Positions 57,002 through 64,000 of a DNA stretch of 64,000 bases are shown here, one piece after another. The number at the start of each line of letters is the position of its first letter. Position 1 is the first letter of the stretch. The translations under genes were made by a program, and so were the position numbers. Origin of the DNA: Streptomyces sp. CC53. GTDB taxonomy: Bacteria > Actinomycetota > Actinomycetes > Streptomycetales > Streptomycetaceae. The notes under the pieces were generated by a model that ran no database searches, was not told the origin of the DNA, and worked only from the letters and a program-made list of their open reading frames with translations. The stretch lies in assembly GCF_001865245.1 (NCBI RefSeq), contig NZ_MKXB01000202.1, forward strand, positions 35,131 through 99,130, read 5' to 3'.

Positions 57002-58408
57002 GTGGCAGACCGCAGCAAGGCCGTCCACCTCCGGGCGGACCGTACCCCGCCCCTGTCCGTCGAGGAACTGCACGCCCTCGTGGCCGGCGGCACCGTCGAC
57101 ACCGTCGTCCTGGCCTTCCCCGACATGCAGGGCCGCCTCCAGGGCAAGCGCTTCGCCGCCCGCTTCTTCCTCGACGAGGTCCTGGAGCACGGCACCGAGG
57201 GATGCAACTACCTCCTCGCCGTCGACCCCGACATGAACACCGTCGACGGCTACGCCATGTCCTCCTGGTCCACCGGATACGGGGACTTCGCCCTGCGCCC
57301 CGACCCGGCGACCCTGCGCCGCATCCCCTGGCACCCCGGCACCGCCCTGCTCCTCGCCGACCTCACCTGGCACGACGGCGCCCCCGTCACCGCCTCCCCC
57401 CGCCACATCCTGCGCCGCCAGCTCGACCGCCTCGCCGCCCACGGCTACACCGCCCACGTCGGCACCGAGCTGGAGTTCATCGTCTTCACCGACAGCTACG
57501 AACAGGCGTGGGACGCCGACTACCGCGGGCTCACCCCCGCCAACCGGTACAACGTCGACTACTCGATCCTCGGCACCGGCCGCGTCGAACCCCTGCTGCG
57601 CAGGCTGCGCAACGACATGGCGGGCGCCGGCCTCACCGTCGAGTCCGCGAAGGGCGAGTGCAACCCCGGCCAGCACGAGATCGCCTTCCGCTACGCCGAC
57701 GCCCTCACCACCTGCGACCAGCACGCCGTCTACAAGACCGGCGCCAAGGAGATCGCCGCGCAGGAAGGCGTCTCCCTCACCTTCATGGCGAAGTACAACG
57801 AACGCGAGGGCAACTCCTGCCACATCCACCTCTCCCTCCAGGACGCCGACGGCCGCAACGCGATGGCCGGCGACGGCCCGGCCGGCACCCCCGACGCCCT
57901 GTCCCCCCTCATGCGGTACTTCCTCGCCGGACAGCTCGCGGCCCTGCGCGAGTTCTCCCTGCTCTACGCGCCCAACATCAACTCGTACAAGCGCTTCCAG
58001 CCGGGCTCCTTCGCCCCCACCGCCGTGGCCTGGGGCCACGACAACCGCACCTGCGCCCTGCGGGTCGTCGGCCACGGCCCCTCCACCCGCTTCGAGAACC
58101 GCCTGCCCGGCGGCGACGTCAACCCGTACCTCGCCGTCGCCGGGCTGGTCGCCGCCGGCCTGCACGGCATCGAGCAGCAGCTCGAACTGCCCGAACCCTG
58201 CACGGGCAACGCGTACGCGGACGCCCGCGCACACGTCCCCACCACCCTGCGCGAGGCCGCCGAGCTGTGGGAGAACAGCACCCTCGCCAAGGCCGCCTTC
58301 GGCGACGAGGTCGTCGCCCACTACCGCAACATGGCCCGCGTCGAACTCGACGCCTTCGACGCCGCCGTCACCGACTGGGAGCTGCGCCGCTCCTTCGAAC
58401 GCCTGTGA
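57002..58408 (+). CDS. glnA4: Gamma-glutamyl amide synthetase, glutamine synthetase-like (GlnA4 type)
   Basis: 468-residue glutamine-synthetase-family enzyme. It has the ATP/glutamate core (GTELEFIVFTD, SAKGECNPGQHEIAFRYADAL, FMAKYN, NSCHIHLSL, ENRLPGGDVNPYLAVAGLVAAG) but is shorter at the N-terminus and diverges from GlnA at the ammonium site. In S. coelicolor GlnA4, encoded in the same arrangement, ligates glutamate to ethanolamine; the same reaction is inferred here. Starts at GTG 57002 after AAGGAGGAT. Head of a three-gene operon with the aldehyde dehydrogenase and SDR. Confidence 0.88.
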   Translation: MADRSKAVHLRADRTPPLSVEELHALVAGGTVDTVVLAFPDMQGRLQGKRFAARFFLDEVLEHGTEGCNYLLAVDPDMNTVDGYAMSSWSTGYGDFALRPDPATLRRIPWHPGTALLLADLTWHDGAPVTASPRHILRRQLDRLAAHGYTAHVGTELEFIVFTDSYEQAWDADYRGLTPANRYNVDYSILGTGRVEPLLRRLRNDMAGAGLTVESAKGECNPGQHEIAFRYADALTTCDQHAVYKTGAKEIAAQEGVSLTFMAKYNEREGNSCHIHLSLQDADGRNAMAGDGPAGTPDALSPLMRYFLAGQLAALREFSLLYAPNINSYKRFQPGSFAPTAVAWGHDNRTCALRVVGHGPSTRFENRLPGGDVNPYLAVAGLVAAGLHGIEQQLELPEPCTGNAYADARAHVPTTLREAAELWENSTLAKAAFGDEVVAHYRNMARVELDAFDAAVTDWELRRSFERL

Positions 58409-58428
58409 CCACCCGTGAGGACGGACCC

Positions 58429-59817
58429 ATGACCGACACCCCCGACGAGCTCCAGGTCCTCAACCCCGCCACCGAGGAACCCGTCGCCACCGTCCCCGCC
58501 GCGACCGCCGCCGACGTGGACGCCGCCGTCCGCCGCGCCGCCGCGGCCCAGCGCACCTGGGCCGCCCTCGCGCCCGCCGACCGGGCCAGGCTGCTGCGCC
58601 GCTTCGCCACCGCCGTCGACGACCACCTGGAGGAACTCGCCCTGCTGGAGGTGCGCGAAGCCGGCCACACCCTCGGCAACGCCCGCTGGGAAGCCGGAAA
58701 CGTCCGCGACCTGCTCGACTACGCCGCCGGGGGAGTGGAGCGGCTGACCGGCCGCCAGATCCCCGTGCCCGGCGGTGTCGACGTCACCTTCCTCGAACCG
58801 CTCGGCGTGGTCGGCGTCATCGCCCCCTGGAACTTCCCCATGCCGATCGCCGCCTGGGGCACCGCACCCGCCCTCGCCGCCGGCAACGCCGTCGTCCTCA
58901 AACCCGCCGAGACCACCCCCCTCACCGCGCTCCGCCTCGCCGGCCTCGCCCGCGACGCCGGCCTCCCCGAGCACCTCTTCCAGGTGCTGCCCGGCCGCGG
59001 CCCGGTCGCGGGCGCCGCACTCGTCGAGCACCCCGGCGTGGCGAAGATCGTCTTCACCGGCTCCACCCGCGTCGGCCAGGGCGTCATGGCCGCCTGCGCC
59101 GCCCGGATGAAACGGGTCACGCTCGAACTCGGCGGCAAGAGCCCCAACATCGTCTTCGCCGACGCCGACATCGAGGCCGCCGCCCTCGCCGCGCCCATGT
59201 CCTTCCTGGACAACAGCGGCCAGGACTGCTGCGCCCGCACCCGGATCCTCGTACAGCGCAGTGTCCACGACCGCTTCCTCGCACTCCTCGCCCCCGCCGT
59301 CGAGAAGGTCGTCGTCGGCGACCCGGCCGACGAGCGCACCGAGATGGGCCCCCTCATCTCCCGCGCCCAGCTCGACCGCGTCCGCTCGTACGTCCCCGAG
59401 GACGGCGCAGGCGCCGCCGTGCGCGGCAGCGCCCCCGAGGGCCCCGGGTTCTGGTACCCGCCGACCGTGCTCACCGGCCTGGCCCCCGACGCGCCCGCCG
59501 CCACCGAGGAGATCTTCGGTCCGGTCGCCGTCGTCCTGCCCTTCGACGACGAGGCCGACGCCGTGCGCCTCGCCAACGCCACCGACTACGGCCTCTCCGG
59601 CTCCCTCTGGACCCGCGACGTCGGCCGCGCCCTGCGCGTCGCCCAGGCGGTCCAGGCGGGCAACCTCTCCGTCAACTCGCACTCCAGCGTCCGCTACTGG
59701 ACCCCCTTCGGCGGCTACAAGCAGTCCGGCATCGGCCGCGAACTCGGCCCCGACGCCCTCACCGCCTTCACCGAGACCAAGAACGTCTTCATCAGCACGC
59801 ACCCCACGGAAGGCTGA
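58429..59817 (+). CDS. Aldehyde dehydrogenase family protein
   Basis: 462-residue NAD(P)+-dependent aldehyde dehydrogenase. It has the cofactor site GVVGVIAPWNFP (about 123-134) and FTGSTRVGQ, and the general base in LELGGKSPNIVFADAD. The nucleophile lies in SGQDCCARTR, and the family EIFGPV signature is present. Probably oxidises the aldehyde made from the gamma-glutamylated amine. Starts 20 nt after glnA4; the next gene follows after 8 nt. Confidence 0.92.
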   Translation: MTDTPDELQVLNPATEEPVATVPAATAADVDAAVRRAAAAQRTWAALAPADRARLLRRFATAVDDHLEELALLEVREAGHTLGNARWEAGNVRDLLDYAAGGVERLTGRQIPVPGGVDVTFLEPLGVVGVIAPWNFPMPIAAWGTAPALAAGNAVVLKPAETTPLTALRLAGLARDAGLPEHLFQVLPGRGPVAGAALVEHPGVAKIVFTGSTRVGQGVMAACAARMKRVTLELGGKSPNIVFADADIEAAALAAPMSFLDNSGQDCCARTRILVQRSVHDRFLALLAPAVEKVVVGDPADERTEMGPLISRAQLDRVRSYVPEDGAGAAVRGSAPEGPGFWYPPTVLTGLAPDAPAATEEIFGPVAVVLPFDDEADAVRLANATDYGLSGSLWTRDVGRALRVAQAVQAGNLSVNSHSSVRYWTPFGGYKQSGIGRELGPDALTAFTETKNVFISTHPTEG

Positions 59818-59825
59818 CGCAGCGC

Positions 59826-60623
59826 ATGACCGACCACGAGCACGCCACCGAGAACATCTGCCGCCGCCTCGTCGGCCGCACCGCCGTCATCACCGGTGCC
59901 GGCAGCGGCATCGGCCTGGCCGCCGCCCGCCGCCTCGCCTCCGAAGGCGCCCACGTCGTGTGCGGTGACATCGACGAGAAGGCCGGCAAGGCCGCCGCCG
60001 ACGAGGCCGGGGGCCTCTTCGTACGCGTCGACGTCACCGACCCCGACGAGGTGGAGGCCCTCTTCGAAGCCGCGTACGACACGTACGGCAGCGTCGACGT
60101 CGCGTTCAACAACGCCGGCATCTCCCCGCCCGACGACGACTCCATCCTGGACACCGGGCTCGACGCGTGGAAGCGCGTCCAGGAGGTCAACCTGACGTCC
60201 GTCTACCTCTGCTGCAAGGCCGCCCTCCCCTACATGCGCCGCCAGGGCAGGGGCTCCATCATCAACACGGCCTCCTTCGTGGCCCGCATGGGCGCGGCGA
60301 CCAGCCAGATCTCGTACACCGCGTCCAAGGGAGGCGTCCTCGCCATGTCCCGCGAACTCGGCGTGCAGTTCGCCCGCGAGGGCATCCGCGTCAACGCCCT
60401 GTGCCCCGGCCCGGTCGACACCCCGCTGCTGCGCGAGCTGTTCGCGAAGGACCCGGAACGGGCGGCCCGCCGCCTCGTCCACATCCCGCTGGGCCGGTTC
60501 GCGCGGGCCGAGGAGATCGCGGCGGCGGTGGCGTTCCTGGCGAGCGACGACTCCTCGTTCGTCAACGCCACCGACTTCCTCGTCGACGGCGGGATCGCGG
60601 GTGCGTACGTCACTCCCCTCTGA
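59826..60623 (+). CDS. Short-chain dehydrogenase/reductase
   Basis: 265-residue classical SDR. The NAD(P) motif GAGSGIG is at about residues 24-30, NNAG at about 97-100, and the catalytic Ser-Tyr-Lys triad is in TASFVARMGAATSQISYTASKGG. The C-terminal DFLVDGGIAGAYVTPL is typical. Third gene of the glnA4 operon, so it may oxidise the gamma-glutamyl-ethanolamide alcohol to the aldehyde before the aldehyde dehydrogenase; that order is inferred from the chemistry, not shown by sequence. Confidence 0.92.
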   Translation: MTDHEHATENICRRLVGRTAVITGAGSGIGLAAARRLASEGAHVVCGDIDEKAGKAAADEAGGLFVRVDVTDPDEVEALFEAAYDTYGSVDVAFNNAGISPPDDDSILDTGLDAWKRVQEVNLTSVYLCCKAALPYMRRQGRGSIINTASFVARMGAATSQISYTASKGGVLAMSRELGVQFAREGIRVNALCPGPVDTPLLRELFAKDPERAARRLVHIPLGRFARAEEIAAAVAFLASDDSSFVNATDFLVDGGIAGAYVTPL

Positions 60624-60631
60624 GCGCTCGT

Positions 60632-60637
60632 TACGCT
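60632..60637 (+). promoter_or_regulatory. -10 box of leaderless promoter
   Basis: TACGCT, 6 nt, ATG at 60644; no ribosome-binding site. Confidence 0.5.
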
Positions 60638-60643
60638 GACCGC

Positions 60644-61573
60644 ATGAGCATGACGACGCCGCCCGGCTGGTACCCGGACCCCGCCGCCCCCACCGTCGAA
60701 CGCTGGTGGGACGGCACCGCGTGGACCGCGCACACCCGCCCGCCGGGCGGCACTCACCCGGCCGGGCCGCCCGCGGCCGTCGTCCCGCCGCGGCGAGGCC
60801 GGCGCGCCGCCCTGGCAGCCTCCGCCGCCGTCGCCGCGGCGGCGGTCGCCGTCACCGCCTTCCTGGTGCTGCGCCCCGCGGACGGCGAACCGGCCGCCGG
60901 CGCCCCGGCCTCCCCCGGGGCCGCCTCCGCCTCCCCGGCGCAGCAGCCCCCCGGCTCCGACGCCCCCACGGGGAAGCCCTCCGACGCCGTCCCGGCCGAC
61001 GCCCCCGCGGAGTTCGTCGACCAGCTCAACGGCATCTCCATGCCGCTCCCGGACGGCTGGGAGGTGCCCGAGTACGGCGTGTTCCAGGCCGCCGCCATGA
61101 CAACCGTCGCCGACTTCCGGTGTCCCGAGGGCGGCCGGTACTGCGACTACGGGAAGGTCAGCTCCCGCACGCTGACCAGCGGCCGGGGCACTCCGGAGCA
61201 GATGGCGAAGGACGACATCGCCGAGGCCGCCGAGGAAGCCTTCGGGAAGGACAGCCTGGGCGTCGCCCCGTACGGCGGCGTCACCTCCCACAAGGTGCTC
61301 GACCAGCGCCGGGCGGTGGCCGCGGGACGCACCGGCTACCTGGTGCGCTGGCAGGTCACCACCGGCAAGGGCCAGGGCGGCTACGTCCAGTCCCTGGTCT
61401 TCCCGTCGCCGGCCGGCGACGGCGCCCCGGTCACCGTGCGGTTCGCCTTCGCCGCGGGCGAGGGCATGCCGGAGCTGTCGCTCATGGACGAGATCACACG
61501 GAGCATCCGCCCGATCGGCAGCGCGACGGGCGGCGGTGTCGGCAGCAGCATCGCCCCCGGACAGGACGGCTGA
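60644..61573 (+). CDS. DUF2510 domain membrane protein
   Basis: 309-residue protein. An N-terminal DUF2510 module (PPGWYPDPAAPTVERWWDGTAWT, about residues 5-28) precedes a single transmembrane helix (about 52-75), a Pro/Ala/Ser linker and an extracellular domain (about 125-300) with a cysteine pair in FRCPEGGRYCDYG. Function of such proteins is unknown; DUF2510 is a common cytoplasmic module of actinobacterial membrane proteins. Probably translated from a leaderless message. Confidence 0.85.
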   Translation: MSMTTPPGWYPDPAAPTVERWWDGTAWTAHTRPPGGTHPAGPPAAVVPPRRGRRAALAASAAVAAAAVAVTAFLVLRPADGEPAAGAPASPGAASASPAQQPPGSDAPTGKPSDAVPADAPAEFVDQLNGISMPLPDGWEVPEYGVFQAAAMTTVADFRCPEGGRYCDYGKVSSRTLTSGRGTPEQMAKDDIAEAAEEAFGKDSLGVAPYGGVTSHKVLDQRRAVAAGRTGYLVRWQVTTGKGQGGYVQSLVFPSPAGDGAPVTVRFAFAAGEGMPELSLMDEITRSIRPIGSATGGGVGSSIAPGQDG

Positions 61574-61788
61574 GGCCCCGCCGGGCCGAAGGCCGCGGCC
61601 GACCGGCAGCCCGCACCGGGGAGGGCGGGCCGACCAGGGCCGAAGGCGGGACGGGACCCGCCCGGCGTGGACGTCAGGACCCGAGGGTCCGCGGGCCGGG
61701 GGACCGCACGGCCACGGCCCGGTCGGCGGACCGGCGGAACGGCAGCCGCTGTGGGGAGGACGGGCCCGGGGGAGGGGAGGGCGGCGGG
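61574..61788. other. Intergenic gap between convergent genes
   Basis: 215 bp between the DUF2510 gene and the deaminase/aldolase gene. No strong stem or gene seen. Confidence 0.3.
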
Positions 61789-62991
61789 CTAGAGGAACGT
61801 GCGCCCCTCGCCCCGGTAGGTGGGCACGGTCGCCGTCACCTGGTCGCCCTCCACCAGGTGCAGCCGCTCGAAGCGTTCGCACAGCTCACCCGCCTTCGCG
61901 TGGCGGAACCACACCTTGTCCCCGATGAGCAGGTCGTCGGCGGCCGAGCCCAGCAGCGGCGTCTGCACCTCGCCGGGCCCCTCCAACGGGTCGTAGCGCA
62001 GCCCTTCCGGCAGATACGGCACGGGAAGCCGGTCCTGACCGGCCACGCCCGACGCCGGGTACCCGCCGCCCAGCACCGTCACCGCGCCCACCCCGGGCCT
62101 GCGCACCACGGGCAGCGCGAACAGCGCCGCCGGGCGGCCCGTGAACGACGAGAAGTCGTCGAACAGCCGCGGCACGTACAGCCCGGACCCGGCGGCGACC
62201 TCCGTCACCGCGTCCTCGGCGACCGTGTACTGCACGCTGCCCGTCCCGCCGCCGTTCACGAACTCCAGGTCCGGCTCCACGGACCGGACCGCCGCCACCA
62301 CCGCCGCGCGTCGCTCCGCCACTTCCCGCCGTGCCACCGACTGCATCAACCGGACCCCGCGGGACCGCAGCGGACGCCCCGCCACCGCGTCCCCCACACC
62401 CGCCACATGGCCTTCGTACGCCATCAGCCCCACCAGACGGAACCCCGGTCGGCGCCGCACCGACCGGGCGAGCTCGGCGAGCTGCGCCGGCTCGCGGAGC
62501 GGGGAGCGGAGCGCGCCGATCCGCAGCCGCCCGCCGAACAGCCGCAGCGACGTGTCCAGTTCGAGGCAGACCCGCACCTCCTCGCGTCCGTCCCCGCGCG
62601 CCCGGTCGATGAGGTCGAGCTGCGCCGGGTCGTCCACCATCACGGTCACGGCACGGGCCAGCTTCGCGTCGGCGGTCAGCGCGGCGTAGCCGGCGCGGTC
62701 CGCCGACGGGTACGCGAGGAGCACGTCGTCGACACCGCAGCGGGCCAGCCACAGCGACTCGTCCAGCGTGAAGGCCATCACACCCGCGAAGCCGGGGCGC
62801 GCCAGCACCCGTTCGAGCAGGGCCCGGCAGCGCACCGACTTGGTCGCGACGCGGATCGGCTTGCCCCCGGCGCGGCGCAGCAGGTCGTCCGCGTTGGCGT
62901 CGAACGCCTCCAGATCCACGAGGGCGAGCGGGGCGTCGAGAAGGGCGGTGGCCCGGTCGTAGCGGGCCCGGTCGGCTGCGCGGGGAGTCAT
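61789..62991 (-). CDS. PLP-dependent amino acid deaminase/aldolase (D-threonine aldolase / D-serine dehydratase-like)
   Basis: 400-residue fold-type III PLP enzyme related to alanine racemase. LALVDLEAFDANADDLLRRAGGKPIRVATKS (about 18-49) contains the PLP lysine in the RVATKS segment. A barrel with LVGLMAYEGHVAGVGD follows, then FVNGGGTGSVQ binding the phosphate, and a C-terminal beta domain closes with HLVEGDQVTATVPTYRGEG. Relatives act on D-threonine, D-serine or similar hydroxy amino acids; substrate uncertain. ATG at 62991 with no clear ribosome-binding site. Divergent from the proline-rich gene at 63176. Confidence 0.85.
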   Translation of the reverse strand: MTPRAADRARYDRATALLDAPLALVDLEAFDANADDLLRRAGGKPIRVATKSVRCRALLERVLARPGFAGVMAFTLDESLWLARCGVDDVLLAYPSADRAGYAALTADAKLARAVTVMVDDPAQLDLIDRARGDGREEVRVCLELDTSLRLFGGRLRIGALRSPLREPAQLAELARSVRRRPGFRLVGLMAYEGHVAGVGDAVAGRPLRSRGVRLMQSVARREVAERRAAVVAAVRSVEPDLEFVNGGGTGSVQYTVAEDAVTEVAAGSGLYVPRLFDDFSSFTGRPAALFALPVVRRPGVGAVTVLGGGYPASGVAGQDRLPVPYLPEGLRYDPLEGPGEVQTPLLGSAADDLLIGDKVWFRHAKAGELCERFERLHLVEGDQVTATVPTYRGEGRTFL

Positions 62992-63175
62992 GCGCCGAGC
63001 GTGCCAGACGCGGCTACCGCGGGGTAGGGGGTGAGGACGGGACGTTCCGGTCAGAACCGTCCTGGCCTGCGGCCGCGTTGCCGCGACGGCGGCCGCAGCC
63101 TTTAGAGTGACGCCTACACGCCGGCAAACCGGGCTGCCCCCGGCGGCGTTCCGGTACGACGACGATGGGGGGCGG

Positions 63176-64000
63176 ATGAGCACCGGGACACCCCGCCCGC
63201 AGCAGCCCGAGGCGCCCGCGGAGACCACGACCCGCCTCCGCGTCATACGGGACCTGCCCGCGAGCAGTCCCGAACCGGCTCCGCGCGGCGACGCGCCGTC
63301 GAACGCCTCCGTGGCCGTCCCGCCCGGCGGTCTGCCGGCGAACCGTCCCGCAACCGCCCCGCCCCGCGGTCTGCCCGTCACCGGTACCGAGCCGTCCCCG
63401 TCGCGGGAACTGCCCGCGAACGGGTCCGCGGCCGACCGTCCGTGCGATCTGCCCGCCGCCGGTCCCGTACCGTCCCGGGCCGTCCCGGCGACCGGTTCCG
63501 GTGCGGCTCCCGCCTCCGCGCAGCAGGCGCCCGGCACCCCGCTCCCCCCGCCGCCCCCCGGGCAGTCCGGCCGGGCGGCTGCCTCCGAGGAGTGCCCCGG
63601 TGCGCCGGACCGGGCGGCTGCCGGCGAGAGCCACCCCGAAGGGACCCACCCGAACCCTCCCGCGACCCCGCGGGCACCCGAGCGCACTCCGCACCCCCCG
63701 CGCCCTCCACGGGCCGTGGCCGCAGCGCCGACGACCCCGCGGCGCAAGCCCGTCCTCGGGGTGCCGACCTCCGCCTCCGCGGCGGCCGGTGACCCCGCCC
63801 CCGCGGGGCGGTCCGGCCCCCCGGCGCCCCCGCACCGCACCACGGCAGACCCGGCGGCCACCGGACAGGGCCCCCTGCCGCGAGAAGCCGACCCCCCGGC
63901 GACGGTGCCCGCCCCCGGGACGTCCCGTCCCACGGCCCCGCACCCGCCCGGCGCGCCCGGCCCCACGGCGGTGCCCGCGCCCCGGGAGTCCGACTCCGCG
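63176..64000 (+). CDS. Proline-rich N-terminal part of an unidentified protein (open at window end)
   Basis: ATG at 63176 after TGGGGGGCGG; the frame stays open for 275 codons to the edge of the window, so this is a 5' partial. Third positions are almost all G/C, supporting coding. The sequence is a low-complexity Pro/Ala/Gly/Arg region with several repeats of about 15 residues with an xLPAxxP core (residues about 25-110), then a further disordered stretch. No domain is visible yet; the functional domain must lie beyond 64000. TAGAGT near 63102 could be its -10. Confidence 0.65.
   Translation, partial: MSTGTPRPQQPEAPAETTTRLRVIRDLPASSPEPAPRGDAPSNASVAVPPGGLPANRPATAPPRGLPVTGTEPSPSRELPANGSAADRPCDLPAAGPVPSRAVPATGSGAAPASAQQAPGTPLPPPPPGQSGRAAASEECPGAPDRAAAGESHPEGTHPNPPATPRAPERTPHPPRPPRAVAAAPTTPRRKPVLGVPTSASAAAGDPAPAGRSGPPAPPHRTTADPAATGQGPLPREADPPATVPAPGTSRPTAPHPPGAPGPTAVPAPRESDSA

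Noticed and set aside
63014..63943. Minus-strand frame opposite the proline-rich gene
   Set aside because: The plus strand shows consistent G/C third positions and a ribosome-binding site; the antisense frame is Gly/Arg-rich without domain.

Overview
High-GC actinobacterial chromosome, almost certainly a Streptomyces. The evidence is the near-absolute G/C third-codon bias, frequent GTG starts, mycothiol synthesis (mshC), the Pup-proteasome system, a gyl-type glycerol operon and a Streptomyces-type gamma-glutamyl ethanolamine locus. The gene order from metH/gylR through arc-dop-pup-prcBA-pafA-pafBC-tatAC-helicase to glnA4 resembles what is known from S. coelicolor. No rRNA, tRNA, CRISPR array, integrase or insertion sequence was recognised. 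Most of the window is core chromosome.

Layout. 0-3.8 kb: mshC, a PAC2-family protein and a FadR/GntR regulator. 3.9-9.8 kb: glycerol operon glpF-glpK-glpD read leftward, with the IclR regulator gylR upstream; about 1.2 kb of repeat-bearing non-coding DNA separates gylR from glpF. 10-13.6 kb: B12-dependent methionine synthase. 14.3-18.7 kb: a HAD phosphatase and two tandem orphan family-5 solute-binding lipoproteins. 18.8-23.9 kb: an orphan NarL-type response regulator, a RecB/Cas4-like Fe-S nuclease, a CBS-fused site-2 protease, tRNA m1A methyltransferase, a small exported protein and a ferredoxin.

24-43.3 kb is the protein-fate and DNA-damage core. It holds the proteasomal ATPase arc, Pup deamidase dop, pup, a phage-type endonuclease VII gene inserted between pup and prcB, prcB-prcA, a LacI/MFS pair, Pup ligase pafA, two FKBP isomerases, the WYL regulators pafB-pafC, two small genes, tatA-tatC and a Ski2-like helicase (HelY type). 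Arc/Dop/Pup/PrcBA/PafA form one tagging-degradation pathway; PafBC is the LexA-independent DNA-damage activator in related bacteria. 43.6-53.2 kb: a P-type cation ATPase, a MerR regulator, an iron-regulated siderophore-interacting protein with a perfect iron-box half-palindrome, a 5'-3' exonuclease, an XRE-cupin regulator with a signal-less metal-receptor protein, and a TDT transporter divergent from a LysR regulator. 53.6-60.6 kb: ethanolamine/polyamine-type gamma-glutamylation locus (class I amidotransferase hydrolase, permease, GntR regulator, glnA4-like synthetase, aldehyde dehydrogenase, SDR). 60.6-64 kb: a DUF2510 protein, a PLP-dependent D-amino-acid deaminase/aldolase and the open 5' part of a proline-rich gene.

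Points worth a second look: candidate PafBC (RecA-NDp type, TGTCR-N11-TAnnnT) promoters in front of the RecB-like nuclease, the helicase and perhaps pup and the exonuclease; a set of genes with an identical leaderless promoter geometry (-10 box, 6-7 nt, start codon); a perfect 14-bp hairpin behind pup that overlaps the ribosome-binding site of the inserted endonuclease; and about 60-bp degenerate tandem repeats that start inside the 3' ends of two regulator genes and fill the following intergenic DNA. All coordinates and motifs were read by eye; no alignment or database search was run.
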